A DNA stretch of 64,000 nucleotides from Bradyrhizobium sp. sBnM-33 (GTDB lineage: Bacteria; Pseudomonadota; Alphaproteobacteria; Rhizobiales; Xanthobacteraceae), in contig NZ_CP136624.1 of the NCBI RefSeq assembly GCF_032917945.1, positions 6,634,001-6,698,000 of the forward strand, in the 5' to 3' direction. Position 1 is the first letter of the stretch; every line of letters begins with the position of its first letter. Under the pieces are notes generated by a model. It saw nothing but the letters and a program-made list of their open reading frames with translations, was not told where the DNA came from and searched no databases. Positions 42,193-50,707 of this stretch are shown one piece after another. A program made the translations under genes and the position numbers.

Positions 42193-43800
42193 ATGACTGT
42201 CGTCATCAAGAACCTGAAGCTGGCGCTGCCGCCCGGTGGCGACCGCGCCCATGCGGTGGATGACGTTTCGTTCGAACTAGCAGCCGGAAAAATTCTCTGC
42301 GTGGTCGGTGAATCCGGCTCCGGCAAATCGATGTGCGCCCATGCGCTGATGGGGCTGCTGCCGGATACGGTGACGGCTGAATCCGGCGAGATCCTGCTTG
42401 AAGGAAAGAACCTGCTGACGCTCAGCCCGGCGGAATGGCTGGCGCTGCGCGGCCGCGGCATCGCGATGGTGTTCCAGGAGCCGATGACGGCACTCAATCC
42501 CTTGATGCGGATCGGCGACCAGATCGCCGAGATGTTCGAGGCGCATGATTTGCTGACGCCGAAGGAGCGGCAGCAGAAAGCCCTCGCCTTGATCCGCGAA
42601 GTCGGCCTGCCCGACCCCGAGCGCGCTGTGCGCGCCTATCCCCATCAACTGTCCGGTGGCCAGCGCCAGCGCGCCATGATCGCGATGGCGCTGGCGCTCG
42701 AACCGGCCGTGCTGGTCGCCGACGAACCGACCACCGCACTCGACGTCACCACGCAGGCGCAGATCCTCAAACTGATCCGCGACCTGCAGCGCCGCCGCAA
42801 CATGGCGGTCATGTTCATCACCCACGATTTCGGCGTCGTCGCCGAGATCGCCGATCGCGTGGTCGTGCTTCAGCACGGCAAGGTGGTCGAGCAAGGCACC
42901 GCCGACGACGTGCTGCTCCGCGCGCAACATCCCTATACCCGCGCCTTGCTGGCGGCTGTTCCCACGCTGCAGCCACCGCAGCGGTCGCCTCTGCCCGATC
43001 GCAGCAAGGCGGTGGAAGTGATCGGGCTCGGCAAGACCTATGTCAGCGGCGGCGGATGGTTCCGCAGCGAGCGCCGCGTGGAGGCGGCCAAGAACGTCAG
43101 CTTCGATATTTTTCGCGGCGAGACGCTCGGTCTGGTCGGCGAATCCGGTTCCGGAAAATCGTCCGTCGCCCGCCTCGTCATGCGCCTGATCGAACCCGAT
43201 GCCGGCACCGTGCGTATCGGCGATGTCGATCTCACCCGGATCGGCGGCAAGGCGCTGCGCGAACAGCGCCGCCGCATCCAGATGGTGTTTCAGGATCCGT
43301 TCGCTTCGCTCAATCCACGCCGCAAGGTCGGCAACATCATCACCGATGGACCGATCGCGCATGGCGTCGATCCGGCGGCGGCACGAAAGCGTGCCGGCGA
43401 GCTGCTCAGCCTCGTCGGCCTCAACGCCGGCGCGATGGAGCGCTTTCCGCATGAGTTCTCCGGCGGCCAGCGTCAGCGCATTGGAATCGCCCGCGCACTG
43501 GCGCTCGATCCGGAAATCCTGGTCGCCGACGAAGCCGTCTCCGCGCTCGACGTCTCCGTGCAAGCACAGGTCTTGGACCTCTTGGAAGATCTGAAGGCCC
43601 GCCTTGGCCTATCGATGCTGTTCATCACCCACGATTTGCGCGTGGCCGCGCAAATCTGCGACCGCATCGCCGTGATGCAACACGGTGCGATCGTCGAGCT
43701 CAAATCCGCCTCGCTCCTGTTCGCGGCCTCCGAGCACGCTTACACCCGCGAACTGCTCTCCGCCGTACCCGGCCAAACCGCGTCGTCCAAGGCGGCATGA
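42193..43800 (+). CDS. Two-domain ABC transporter ATPase (DppD-DppF fusion)
   Basis: The 535-residue protein contains two complete nucleotide-binding domains. NBD1 has Walker [10 protein letters not shown] near residue 39 and signature [18 protein letters not shown]2 has Walker [10 protein letters not shown] near 315, signature [15 protein letters not shown] and Walker [13 protein letters not shown]. Both also have the oligopeptide C-terminal extension motif [12 protein letters not shown] or [13 protein letters not shown] fused DppD-DppF protein makes the transporter complete with one ATPase gene. It starts two bases after the DppC stop. Confidence 0.9.
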   Translation: MTVVIKNLKLALPPGGDRAHAVDDVSFELAAGKILCVVGESGSGKSMCAHALMGLLPDTVTAESGEILLEGKNLLTLSPAEWLALRGRGIAMVFQEPMTALNPLMRIGDQIAEMFEAHDLLTPKERQQKALALIREVGLPDPERAVRAYPHQLSGGQRQRAMIAMALALEPAVLVADEPTTALDVTTQAQILKLIRDLQRRRNMAVMFITHDFGVVAEIADRVVVLQHGKVVEQGTADDVLLRAQHPYTRALLAAVPTLQPPQRSPLPDRSKAVEVIGLGKTYVSGGGWFRSERRVEAAKNVSFDIFRGETLGLVGESGSGKSSVARLVMRLIEPDAGTVRIGDVDLTRIGGKALREQRRRIQMVFQDPFASLNPRRKVGNIITDGPIAHGVDPAAARKRAGELLSLVGLNAGAMERFPHEFSGGQRQRIGIARALALDPEILVADEAVSALDVSVQAQVLDLLEDLKARLGLSMLFITHDLRVAAQICDRIAVMQHGAIVELKSASLLFAASEHAYTRELLSAVPGQTASSKAA

Positions 43801-43815
43801 ACGAGACCGTGAACG

Positions 43816-44751
43816 ATGCGCTGCGTCCTGGTTAGCAAGAGCCTCGATCTTCGCTTCTATCTCGGCCCGCAATTCATGCGCGCTGCCGACCGTATCGAAA
43901 TCATCAACCATCCCCACGAAGGTCCGGCAACGGACGTGCGGCTGGCAGTGGCCTGGCACCCACCGGATGACGCCTTCGATTACTATCCCAATCTGCAGGC
44001 GGTCTGCTCGATCGGCGCCGGCGTCGACAATATTCTGGCGTGTCCCAGCCTGCGACCCGATGTCGATGTGATCCGTGTCGTCGATCCGGAGCAGGCGCAG
44101 ATGATGTCGGGCTTTGTTGCCTGGCACGTCATCGGACATCAGCGGCGCTTTGCGTCCTATCAGGCGCAGCAGCGCGAGGAATGCTGGCAGCGTCTCGGCC
44201 AGCGCCGGGCGCAGGACGTGCCGGTCGGCATTTTGGGCTTTGGCGAGATTGGCCGTCGGGTCGCCGCCGATCTCGCTCTGCTTGGTTTCCCCGTCATGGC
44301 GTGGAGCCGGACCGCAAAGCCGACGCCGCAAGGCATAAGCGGCTTCGACGGTGCGGCAGGCCTCGATGCGATGCTCGGCCAGACGGAAATCCTCGTGAAC
44401 CTGCTGCCGCTGACGCCGGAAACCCGGGGCATCCTCAACCGCAAGACATTCGCCCGAATGTATCGCGGCGGCTACCTGATCCAGGTCGGCCGCGGCGAGC
44501 ATCTGGTCGAAGCGGATCTGCTTGCCGCGCTGGAGGATGGGCAACTGGCGGGAGCCGCGCTCGATGTCTTCGCAACCGAGCCGCTGGCGCCGCACCATCC
44601 GTTCTGGCGGCATCCGCGCATCGTCGTCACGCCGCACGATGCCTGCGAGGTGAGCGTGGAAGCGATCGGCGCGACTTTCCGTGCGACCGCGGAAGCGCTA
44701 CGGGCCGGCCGGCGCCCACCGCACTCCATCGATCGCGAACGGGGCTATTGA
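43816..44751 (+). CDS. D-isomer-specific 2-hydroxyacid dehydrogenase (GhrA-like)
   Basis: The 311-residue enzyme reduces glyoxylate or hydroxypyruvate, or a related 2-keto acid, using NAD(P)H. The Rossmann motif VGILGFGEIGRRVAADLALL lies near residue 137; catalytic Arg is in IQVGRGEHLVE, Glu in ATEPLAPHHPFW and His in VVTPHDACEVS near residue 277. Length matches E. coli GhrA (312). It ends the transporter operon, 15 bases after the ATPase, so its substrate may derive from the imported compound. Confidence 0.85.
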   Translation: MRCVLVSKSLDLRFYLGPQFMRAADRIEIINHPHEGPATDVRLAVAWHPPDDAFDYYPNLQAVCSIGAGVDNILACPSLRPDVDVIRVVDPEQAQMMSGFVAWHVIGHQRRFASYQAQQREECWQRLGQRRAQDVPVGILGFGEIGRRVAADLALLGFPVMAWSRTAKPTPQGISGFDGAAGLDAMLGQTEILVNLLPLTPETRGILNRKTFARMYRGGYLIQVGRGEHLVEADLLAALEDGQLAGAALDVFATEPLAPHHPFWRHPRIVVTPHDACEVSVEAIGATFRATAEALRAGRRPPHSIDRERGY

Positions 44752-44852
44752 ACGATATCTGGAAGCACGCGGACCTGCTCGTCCGGAGCCTCGATCAGGC
44801 GCTGACAGAGTTGGACATAATGTTGGAGCAGCAAGGGACGCGTGCGCCTTAG
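44748..44852 (+). CDS. Possible small protein, 34 residues
   Basis: A TTG start overlaps the GhrA-like stop (TTGA). The frame encodes a helical, amphipathic peptide (LNDIWKHADLLVRSLDQALT, then ELDIMLEQQ). The coupling arrangement and regular heptads suggest translation, but the TTG start and the lack of a family keep confidence low. Confidence 0.3.
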   Translation: MNDIWKHADLLVRSLDQALTELDIMLEQQGTRAP

Positions 44853-45234
44853 GCGCCGGCTGTCGGCAGGCTGGCGGCTGCGATGGCGACGATCTGGGAC
44901 AGCCGGCGGCCGATCCGGGAGGAGGCGCTGCTCAGCAATGAACGAACCTGTCGCATCTCTTGATCTTCCATGTGCGCCGGGGGGCAAAGCGCACAGGGAA
45001 AATGGTCCCAAGCCGCTACCTAGTCGAGATGTCAGGGAAAATAGCAACGCCCGCTTCGTCCCGATGCCGCCTGGCAGTGGAATTATTGCCGCAATCAGCC
45101 CGGTCGCGGATGAAATTTTCTCCGCGGATTCTGGCCTCAGAGCCCCGGTGATTCCGGTTCGGAGCGCTGCGGTCGACGAGATGAACACGGGCTTAGCTGG
45201 CGGACATAGCGAACTTTATCTGACATTTCCTGCC
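44853..45234. other. Intergenic stretch without a recognised gene
   Basis: No start codon with a good ribosome-binding site opens a convincing frame on either strand here. Short open frames exist, but their translations are Arg/Pro-rich and uneven. I see no tRNA, repeat or obvious hairpin. Confidence 0.5.
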
Positions 45235-46107
45235 TCACTTCGCGGCTTGCGCAGCCTGTGGCGCCCCGAGGAACCGTCGCAGCGACGCCAGAACCACGTC
45301 GAGCCGGTCATGGTGCAACCAGTGTCCGGCGCCCGCGATCTTCTCCAGCTCGGCTCTCTTGAAGTGCGCAAGCAGGCCGGCGGGATCAGGGAGAAAGCTT
45401 TCGTCTCCCCACATCAACAGGGTTGGACAGGTGATGCGCGACCACAGGGCGATATAATCTTCCGGCGATAGCCGGTATGGCGCCCTCGCCCGCTGATAAT
45501 GATCGAATTTCCAGCGATAGAGGCCGTCGGCACCTTTCCGAGCGCCGTAGCTGGCAAGATGAAGCGCCAACGCCGGCGTCAGCCGCCTGTTGCGCGCGGA
45601 CAACCGCTTCGCCGCCTCCTCGACCGTCCGGAACGTGCTCTCTTGATGCTCGGAGATACGGTCGAGCTGGTCGATCCAGCGCGACATCTGCTCGGCGATC
45701 GGTGCGGGCTGCGAGCCCGACAAGAACGCGCCATCCAGCACGGCAAGGCGCGACACTCTCTCCGGATAGGTGCCGGCATAGGCCAAGGCGACCATGCCGC
45801 CCATCGAGTGGCCGACAATCGCGGCGTCCTGCAGCGCCGCAAAGCGCATCAGCCGGGTGAGATCATAGACGTTGTCGGTGAGGCTGTAGCTGCTTCCCTT
45901 CGCCCATTCGGAATCCCCGTGCCCGCGCAGGTCCGGCGCCATGATATGGAAATGCGGCTGCAATTCTCGCGCGATCGCATCCCAGCTACGGCAATGGTCG
46001 AGCCCGCCGTGAATCAGGATCAACGGCGGCGCGGATTCATTGCCCCAGTCGACATAGTGCAACCGCAGCCCCTGCGACTCATAGAAGCGATCTGCCGGTT
46101 CGGCCAT
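45235..46107 (-). CDS. Alpha/beta hydrolase
   Basis: The 290-residue enzyme has the alpha/beta-hydrolase core: HGGLDHCRSW (oxyanion region), DLRGHGDSEW, nucleophile elbow GHSMGG near residue 110, acid in LMWGDESFLPDP and catalytic His in GAGHWLHHDR. A longer frame runs back to 46152 but would overlap the upstream gene, so the ATG at 46107 is chosen. Substrate unknown; it shares an operon with a hydroxyacid dehydrogenase 31 bases upstream. Confidence 0.85.
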   Translation of the reverse strand: MAEPADRFYESQGLRLHYVDWGNESAPPLILIHGGLDHCRSWDAIARELQPHFHIMAPDLRGHGDSEWAKGSSYSLTDNVYDLTRLMRFAALQDAAIVGHSMGGMVALAYAGTYPERVSRLAVLDGAFLSGSQPAPIAEQMSRWIDQLDRISEHQESTFRTVEEAAKRLSARNRRLTPALALHLASYGARKGADGLYRWKFDHYQRARAPYRLSPEDYIALWSRITCPTLLMWGDESFLPDPAGLLAHFKRAELEKIAGAGHWLHHDRLDVVLASLRRFLGAPQAAQAAK

Positions 46108-46138
46108 CGTGGATCGTCTTTCTCGCGGAGGTGATGGC

Positions 46139-47188
46139 CTATTTCGGCGCAAATCCGAACGTGCGCTCGAAGCGCCTGGCGTAATCGGGCCACACCTCGG
46201 GATTGACGATGCGCGGCGGTCGCTTGCCGTCGAGCGCGTCGAGAATCTGCTCGGCGGCGATCCTGCCCATATTGATGCGCGCTTCTTTCGTCACTCCGGC
46301 CGTATGCGGGCTCGCCAGCACATTGTCGAACTGCAGCAGCGGATGCTCCGGCGGCGGCGGCTCCTTGTCCCAGACGTCGAGACCGGCTCCAGCAATGCCT
46401 TTGTCGCGCAATGCCTCGTACAGCGCTTCCTCATCGTGAATGAAGCCGCGCGCCGTAGTGATGAAGAAGGCGTGCGGCTGCATTAGCGCGAACTCGCGGG
46501 CGCCGATCATGCGGCGATTGTCCTTGGTCAGGGGACAGGAGATCGAGACGAAATCCGAACGGCGCATCAGATCATGAAGCTCGACCTTTTCGCCGCCGCG
46601 GGCGGCGATTTCTTCCGCGGTCAGATAGGGATCGTAGGCGATCACCTTCATATGTAATAGGCCGTTGCAGAGCTCGGCGATACGGCGGCCGACATTGCCG
46701 ATGCCGACGATGCCGACCGTCTTGCCCTGCACTTCGTTGCCGATCAGCGCGTTGCGGTTGACGTTGGCTTGGCGGCGCAGCGCGCGGTCAGATTCAAGGA
46801 TGCGCTTGGACAGCGTCAGCATCATCCCCAGCGCATGCTCGGCGACCGAATTGGCGTTGCCGCCGGACTGGTTGACGACGAGCACGCCAGCCGCCGTGCA
46901 GGCATCGACATCCACGGGATCGAAGCCAGCGCCGTTCGAGGACACGATCAGGAGGTTCGGCGCCCGCCGCAACAAATCCTGATCGCCGTGAAAATGCCTG
47001 GCGATCTCGTCACGCGCCGCGCCCACCTGGTAGGCATGCGCCGCCGACAAGATCGGCGCTGCGATCGTATCGGGACTGTCATTCTCCAGCCGGTCGAGCC
47101 GCACATCGGCGCGGCTTTTCAGGATATCGACATAGATCTCGTGGGCGAGATATTTGACATAGAACACACGTTTGTTGTTGACGGTCAT
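46139..47188 (-). CDS. D-2-hydroxyacid dehydrogenase
   Basis: The 349-residue NAD-dependent enzyme has VGIVGIGNVGRRIAELCNGL near residue 156, catalytic Arg in ITTARGFIHDEEAL, Glu in GLDVWDKEPPPP and His in VLASPHTAGVT. It resembles phosphoglycerate dehydrogenase-like members, with no C-terminal ACT domain. The ATG at 47188 follows AAGGA; a TTG four codons upstream is possible. It is divergent from the TPP decarboxylase operon. Confidence 0.85.
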   Translation of the reverse strand: MTVNNKRVFYVKYLAHEIYVDILKSRADVRLDRLENDSPDTIAAPILSAAHAYQVGAARDEIARHFHGDQDLLRRAPNLLIVSSNGAGFDPVDVDACTAAGVLVVNQSGGNANSVAEHALGMMLTLSKRILESDRALRRQANVNRNALIGNEVQGKTVGIVGIGNVGRRIAELCNGLLHMKVIAYDPYLTAEEIAARGGEKVELHDLMRRSDFVSISCPLTKDNRRMIGAREFALMQPHAFFITTARGFIHDEEALYEALRDKGIAGAGLDVWDKEPPPPEHPLLQFDNVLASPHTAGVTKEARINMGRIAAEQILDALDGKRPPRIVNPEVWPDYARRFERTFGFAPK

Positions 47189-47529
47189 TTTCCTTGGCAA
47201 CTTTCAGTTACGGAATATCGTAGGGCGTGGCCGGACGGAAACATGGAAGCTTGCGACCGCGGTCAAGAGGCAGGTCTCGACGGAAATGCAGGCGGCGCGG
47301 AAGTGGCGCCTGGGGCGGCAGCAAGCGGCGCCACCATTCCGAACCCGTCTCGCCATTACCCCTCCCCGACATTGATCTTGTTATCTCACATCGTCGCATG
47401 CCGAGTGTAGCGCCGCGAAGCGCAGAGCCGGATACGGTCGGGACATGTTGACAATCCCGCCGATGGCGTCAAGTTTCGCCGCTCCAGGGACGAGCGCGAA
47501 CGAAGACGTCGCGGGTTAAGGAGACCAAA
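47189..47529. other. Divergent intergenic region
   Basis: This 341-base region separates the hydroxyacid dehydrogenase and TPP decarboxylase genes. TTGACA at 47448-47453 is a possible -35 hexamer for the plus-strand operon, without a clear -10. No gene is seen. Confidence 0.4.
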
Positions 47530-48084
47530 ATGGCGGTTACGGAGGACAAAGGCTTGCCCGAAGCTTCCGAGAAGAGCTGGCACGGCATCGTGCTGCAAAC
47601 CCTCAAGCACAACGATATCCGCCTGGTCCCCTACGTGCCCGACCGCGTCCTGACGACGCTGATCAGGAACCTGCACGCCGATCCCTTCTTCACCACATTC
47701 CCCGCGGCACGCGAAGAGGAAGCGGTCGGTATCGTTTCCGGCGCCTGGATGGGTGGCATGCGCGGCGCGGTGCTGATGCAGACGTCCGGATTCGCAACGC
47801 TGGCCAACGTGCTGGCGTCGCTGGCAATCCCCTATCAGATCCCGCTGATCATGTTCGTGTCCGAGCGCGGCACGCTCGGCGAATTCAACTACGGCCAGTC
47901 GCTGGTCTGCCGCACCATGCGGCCGGTGCTGGACTCGCTCGCGATGGAGCATCACACCATCACCCGACTGGATGAACTCGAATTCATCGTCGACCGCTCT
48001 ATCAAGCAGGCCATCACAACGCAGGCGCCGGTGGCGCTGATCCTCTCGCCGCTTCTGACCGGCGGCAAAGTCTTCGACAAGTGA
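47530..48084 (+). CDS. TPP-dependent decarboxylase, alpha (PYR-domain) subunit
   Basis: The 184-residue protein is a free-standing thiamine-diphosphate PYR domain, like the alpha subunits of sulfopyruvate (ComD) and phosphonopyruvate decarboxylase. LVPYVPDRVLTTLIRNL is near the start, FPAAREEEAVGIVSGAWMGG contains the activating glutamate, and TSGFATLANVLASLAIPYQI follows. AAGGAG precedes the ATG. The stop overlaps the beta-subunit GTG start. The 3-carbon 2-keto acid handled by this pair is not shown; no phosphonate or sulfonate gene is in sight. Confidence 0.8.
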   Translation: MAVTEDKGLPEASEKSWHGIVLQTLKHNDIRLVPYVPDRVLTTLIRNLHADPFFTTFPAAREEEAVGIVSGAWMGGMRGAVLMQTSGFATLANVLASLAIPYQIPLIMFVSERGTLGEFNYGQSLVCRTMRPVLDSLAMEHHTITRLDELEFIVDRSIKQAITTQAPVALILSPLLTGGKVFDK

Positions 48085-48701
48085 GCGATGCAATGAACAG
48101 CGACACCCCTGCCCGCAATACCAGGGTCATGAACCGCTTCGATCTCACCTCGCGGCTGGTCGCGAAGCTGAAGAACGAGGAAGCCGTGATCGGCGGCATC
48201 GGCAACACCAATTTCGACCTGTGGGCCGCCGGCCACCGGCCGCAGAATTTCTACATGCTCGGCAGCATGGGCCTCGCCTTCCCGATCGCGCTTGGCGTGG
48301 CGCTCGCGCAACCAGAACGCCGGGTGTTCGCGCTCGAGGGCGACGGCTCGCTGTTGATGCAACTGGGTTCGCTGTCGACGATCGCGACACTTAAGCCGAA
48401 AAACCTCACCATGGTGGTGATGGACAACGGCATCTACCAGATCACCGGTGCGCAACCGACGCCGGGTGCCGCCGTCGCCGACATCGTCGCCATCGCTGTC
48501 GCGAGCGGGCTCGCCAACAGCAGTTGGGCGGCGGACGAGGAGGATTTCGAACGCCTGGTCGAGAAGTCCATGTCGACCGCGGGCCCGACGCTGATCGGTG
48601 TCCGCATCGACGACAAGCCGGGCACGGGCACCACCCGCCGCGACCCCGTACAAATCCGGGAGCGCTTCATGCACGGTCTGGGCATACGGGAGTCGCTCTG
48701 A
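48081..48701 (+). CDS. TPP-dependent decarboxylase, beta (PP-domain) subunit
   Basis: The 206-residue partner carries the pyrophosphate-binding domain, with the GDG motif in FALEGDGSLLMQLGSLSTIA and the metal-binding Asn in NLTMVVMDNGIYQITG. The GTG at 48081 overlaps the alpha stop (GTGA); an ATG at 48093 is an alternative. The two chains together make one complete ThDP active site. The family resembles ComE. Confidence 0.8.
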   Translation: MSDAMNSDTPARNTRVMNRFDLTSRLVAKLKNEEAVIGGIGNTNFDLWAAGHRPQNFYMLGSMGLAFPIALGVALAQPERRVFALEGDGSLLMQLGSLSTIATLKPKNLTMVVMDNGIYQITGAQPTPGAAVADIVAIAVASGLANSSWAADEEDFERLVEKSMSTAGPTLIGVRIDDKPGTGTTRRDPVQIRERFMHGLGIRESL

Positions 48702-48776
48702 GGCCAATTAACCACAGGTGTCGCCAATTTCGCGTGCATGGGCTGGCAGGCGCGTAAATCGTGCTATGCCGTCCCG

Positions 48777-49265
48777 ATGACGATCATTCTTCGACTTTTC
48801 GCCTGGGGCCTTGCCGCCGCCATCGCCTTCGCGACCCTCGGACCGGCGGAGCAACGGCCGCACTCGAACCTGGGGCAGAACGGGGAGCATGCGCTTGCCT
48901 TTGTGCTGCTGGGAGTGGCCTTCGGACTGGCCTATGCGCGAGATCGGTCGCGCTCGGCGGCCTTCGTTATCGGCTTCACCGGTTTGGTCGAGATCCTGCA
49001 GTTCTGGGCGCCGGGCCGGCATGCCCGCCTGGAGGACTTTGTCGTCGACGCGCTGGCGGCATCCGTCGGGCTTGCGGCCGCTATGGTTCTCGACTGGAAG
49101 ATCAGGCGATCTCGCCACAGCGCATCGAAGAAAAATCCTCGCGGGACGATCGCCCGCGAGGATGGCTCAATAAGACCTGCGTTCGTTAGAGCGTTTTCCA
49201 GCGAAGTGGACACCGGTTCGCGTCAAGAAAACGCGTCAAAACAAAAATCTAGAGCCCGGCTCTGA
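48777..49265 (+). CDS. VanZ-like small membrane protein, tail encoded by a repeat
   Basis: The ATG at 48777 starts a protein with three or four membrane segments (ILRLFAWGLAAAIAFATLGP, EHALAFVLLGVAFGLAYA, AAFVIGFTGLVEILQFWAPG, ALAASVGLAAAMVLDW) and the VanZ-type motif LVEILQFWAPGRHARLEDFV. These features end near residue 110. The last 25 codons or so lie in the dispersed repeat at 49187-49291 and are probably not native sequence. Function unknown; VanZ-like proteins are found alone in many alphaproteobacteria. Confidence 0.65.
   Translation: MTIILRLFAWGLAAAIAFATLGPAEQRPHSNLGQNGEHALAFVLLGVAFGLAYARDRSRSAAFVIGFTGLVEILQFWAPGRHARLEDFVVDALAASVGLAAAMVLDWKIRRSRHSASKKNPRGTIAREDGSIRPAFVRAFSSEVDTGSRQENASKQKSRARL
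49135..49163 (-). terminator. Perfect hairpin with T-run on the minus strand
   Basis: ATCCTCGCGGG pairs exactly with CCCGCGAGGAT around a 7-base loop. On the minus strand it is followed by TTTTTC, so it should terminate transcription arriving from the DUF1236 gene at 49288. It lies inside the 3' end of the VanZ-like frame. Confidence 0.65.
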
Positions 49266-49291
49266 TTCAATCAGAACCGAAAAGGCTCTAG
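49187..49291. repeat. Dispersed palindromic repeat of the Bradyrhizobium/Rhizobiales type
   Basis: This 105-base element starts TAGAGCGTTTTCCAGCGAAG and includes CCGGTTCGCGTCAAGAAAAC, GCGTCAAAACAAAAATCTAG, and the inner palindrome TCTGATTCAATCAGA at 49261-49275. I recognise this arrangement as an intergenic repeat present in many copies in Bradyrhizobiaceae genomes, usually with bases such as GTGGATACCGG where this copy has GTGGACACCGG. It provides the last codons of the VanZ-like frame and borders the DUF1236 stop. Confidence 0.75.
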
Positions 49292-49671
49292 TCGAGGATC
49301 CTCACAACCCTGCGCGTGCGCGGTTCGACGATCACCCGGCGATCGTTGACCACCGCATAGCGGTACTCGGTGTGCCGCGGCACTGGACGCAGTTCGACGG
49401 TCGGCGGCAGCGGCTCACCCACCACCACATGCTCACGAACCACGACAGAACGGTCTCGCGGGACCGAATTGATCACGGCGTTCGGAATTTCTACGGCAGC
49501 ACCGACTGCGGCACCCACCGTGCCGCCGACGATCGCGCCGATCGGGCCACCGACTTCAGCGCCCGCGGCAGCTCCGTCCGCGGCACCCTGCGCAGTTGTC
49601 GATTGCGCGAATGCCGCGCCAGAGGTCAGCAACGACGCAGCAATCAGTGAAACTGCCAAACGATTATTCAT
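49288..49671 (-). CDS. Exported DUF1236 protein with glycine-zipper region
   Basis: From the ATG at 49671 (GGAGAATGAG upstream) the protein has 127 residues: a Sec signal peptide ending GAAFAQ, a glycine-zipper stretch (GAEVGGPIGAIVGGTVGAAV) that may insert in or associate with a membrane, and one C-terminal DUF1236 domain (PLPPTVELRPVPRHTEYRYA). It differs from the DUF1236 gene at 8441, which has a Pro/Gln-rich spacer and two copies. A GGAAC-N17-GGTT element lies 32 bases upstream. Confidence 0.75.
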   Translation of the reverse strand: MNNRLAVSLIAASLLTSGAAFAQSTTAQGAADGAAAGAEVGGPIGAIVGGTVGAAVGAAVEIPNAVINSVPRDRSVVVREHVVVGEPLPPTVELRPVPRHTEYRYAVVNDRRVIVEPRTRRVVRILD

Positions 49672-49702
49672 CTCATTCTCCAGTAAATTGATGATGTGTC
49701 TC

Positions 49703-49728
49703 AACCACGGGAGGCGTGAGAAGGTTCC
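49703..49728 (-). promoter_or_regulatory. EcfG-like promoter, imperfect
   Basis: On the minus strand GGAAC (49728-49724) is followed after 17 bases by GGTT (49706-49703), one mismatch from the EcfG consensus, 31 bases upstream of the DUF1236 gene. Confidence 0.4.
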
Positions 49729-49792
49729 GGTTTCAGCACAAAGGGCCGCGCCGATGGTTCGGCGCGGTTCCAGTCACAGGGAGTACAAGAGA

Positions 49793-50680
49793 TCAGGCTT
49801 TAGCGACTTCGTGGCTCGCCATCATTTCGAGCGCGCGCACCATTCCCGAATGGTCCCATGCCTTGCCGCCATGCGCGGTGCAGGCGCTGAACAATTGCTG
49901 GGCAAGCGCCGTGCTCGGCAAGGAAAGGCCAAGCGCACGTGCGCCCTCTAGCGCCAGATCGAGATCCTTCTGGTGCAGCTCGATGCGAAAGCCCGGCTCG
50001 AAGTTGCGCTTCACCATGCGCTCGCCATGCACTTCGAGAATCCGCGACGATGCAAAGCCGCCCATCAGCGCCTTACGCACCAGCGCCGGATCCGCGCCGG
50101 CTTTTGATGCAAACAACAGCGCCTCGCCCACTGCCTCGATCGTCAGCGCCACGATGATCTGGTTGGCGACCTTGGTGGTCTGCCCATCGCCGTTGGCACC
50201 GACGAGGGTGACGTTCTTGCCCATCTTGTCGAACACGGGCTTCGTCGCGTTGAACGCGCGCTCCGGTCCGCCGACCATGATGGTGAGGCTCGCCGCCTTC
50301 GCGCCGACCTCGCCGCCGGATACTGGCGCGTCGAGATAATCGGCGCCGAGCGCCTCGACTTTCTTCGCAAACTCCTTGGTGGCGAGCGGCGAGATCGAGC
50401 TCATGTCGACAACGATCTGCCCCTTCGAGAGCCCCTCGGCGACGCCGCCCGGCCCGAACAAGACCGCCTCGACGTGCGGCGTATCAGGCACCATGATGAT
50501 GACGACGTCGGCCTGCTCGGCGACCTCCTTGCCGGATTTGCAGACAACACCTCCCGCCGCAACGAGCTCCGGTGCAATCGGCGCGACGTCGTGCAGAAAC
50601 AGGCGGTGGCCTGCCGTCTGGAGATGGCCCGCCATCGGGCGCCCCATGGTGCCGAGGCCGATAAAGCCGATATCGATCAT
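49793..50680 (-). CDS. glxR: 2-hydroxy-3-oxopropionate (tartronate semialdehyde) reductase
   Basis: The 295-residue beta-hydroxyacid dehydrogenase reduces tartronate semialdehyde to D-glycerate. The NAD-binding motif IGFIGLGTMGRPMAGHL starts at residue 4; LDAPVSGGEVGAKAASLTIM is the substrate loop, and the catalytic Lys is in DGQTTKVANQIIVA near residue 170. It is the last gene of the gcl operon, 27 bases after hyi. Length and motifs match E. coli GlxR and GarR (about 295). Confidence 0.9.
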   Translation of the reverse strand: MIDIGFIGLGTMGRPMAGHLQTAGHRLFLHDVAPIAPELVAAGGVVCKSGKEVAEQADVVIIMVPDTPHVEAVLFGPGGVAEGLSKGQIVVDMSSISPLATKEFAKKVEALGADYLDAPVSGGEVGAKAASLTIMVGGPERAFNATKPVFDKMGKNVTLVGANGDGQTTKVANQIIVALTIEAVGEALLFASKAGADPALVRKALMGGFASSRILEVHGERMVKRNFEPGFRIELHQKDLDLALEGARALGLSLPSTALAQQLFSACTAHGGKAWDHSGMVRALEMMASHEVAKA

Positions 50681-50707
50681 TTCAACTCCCCTTACTTTGT
50701 TTTTTGT

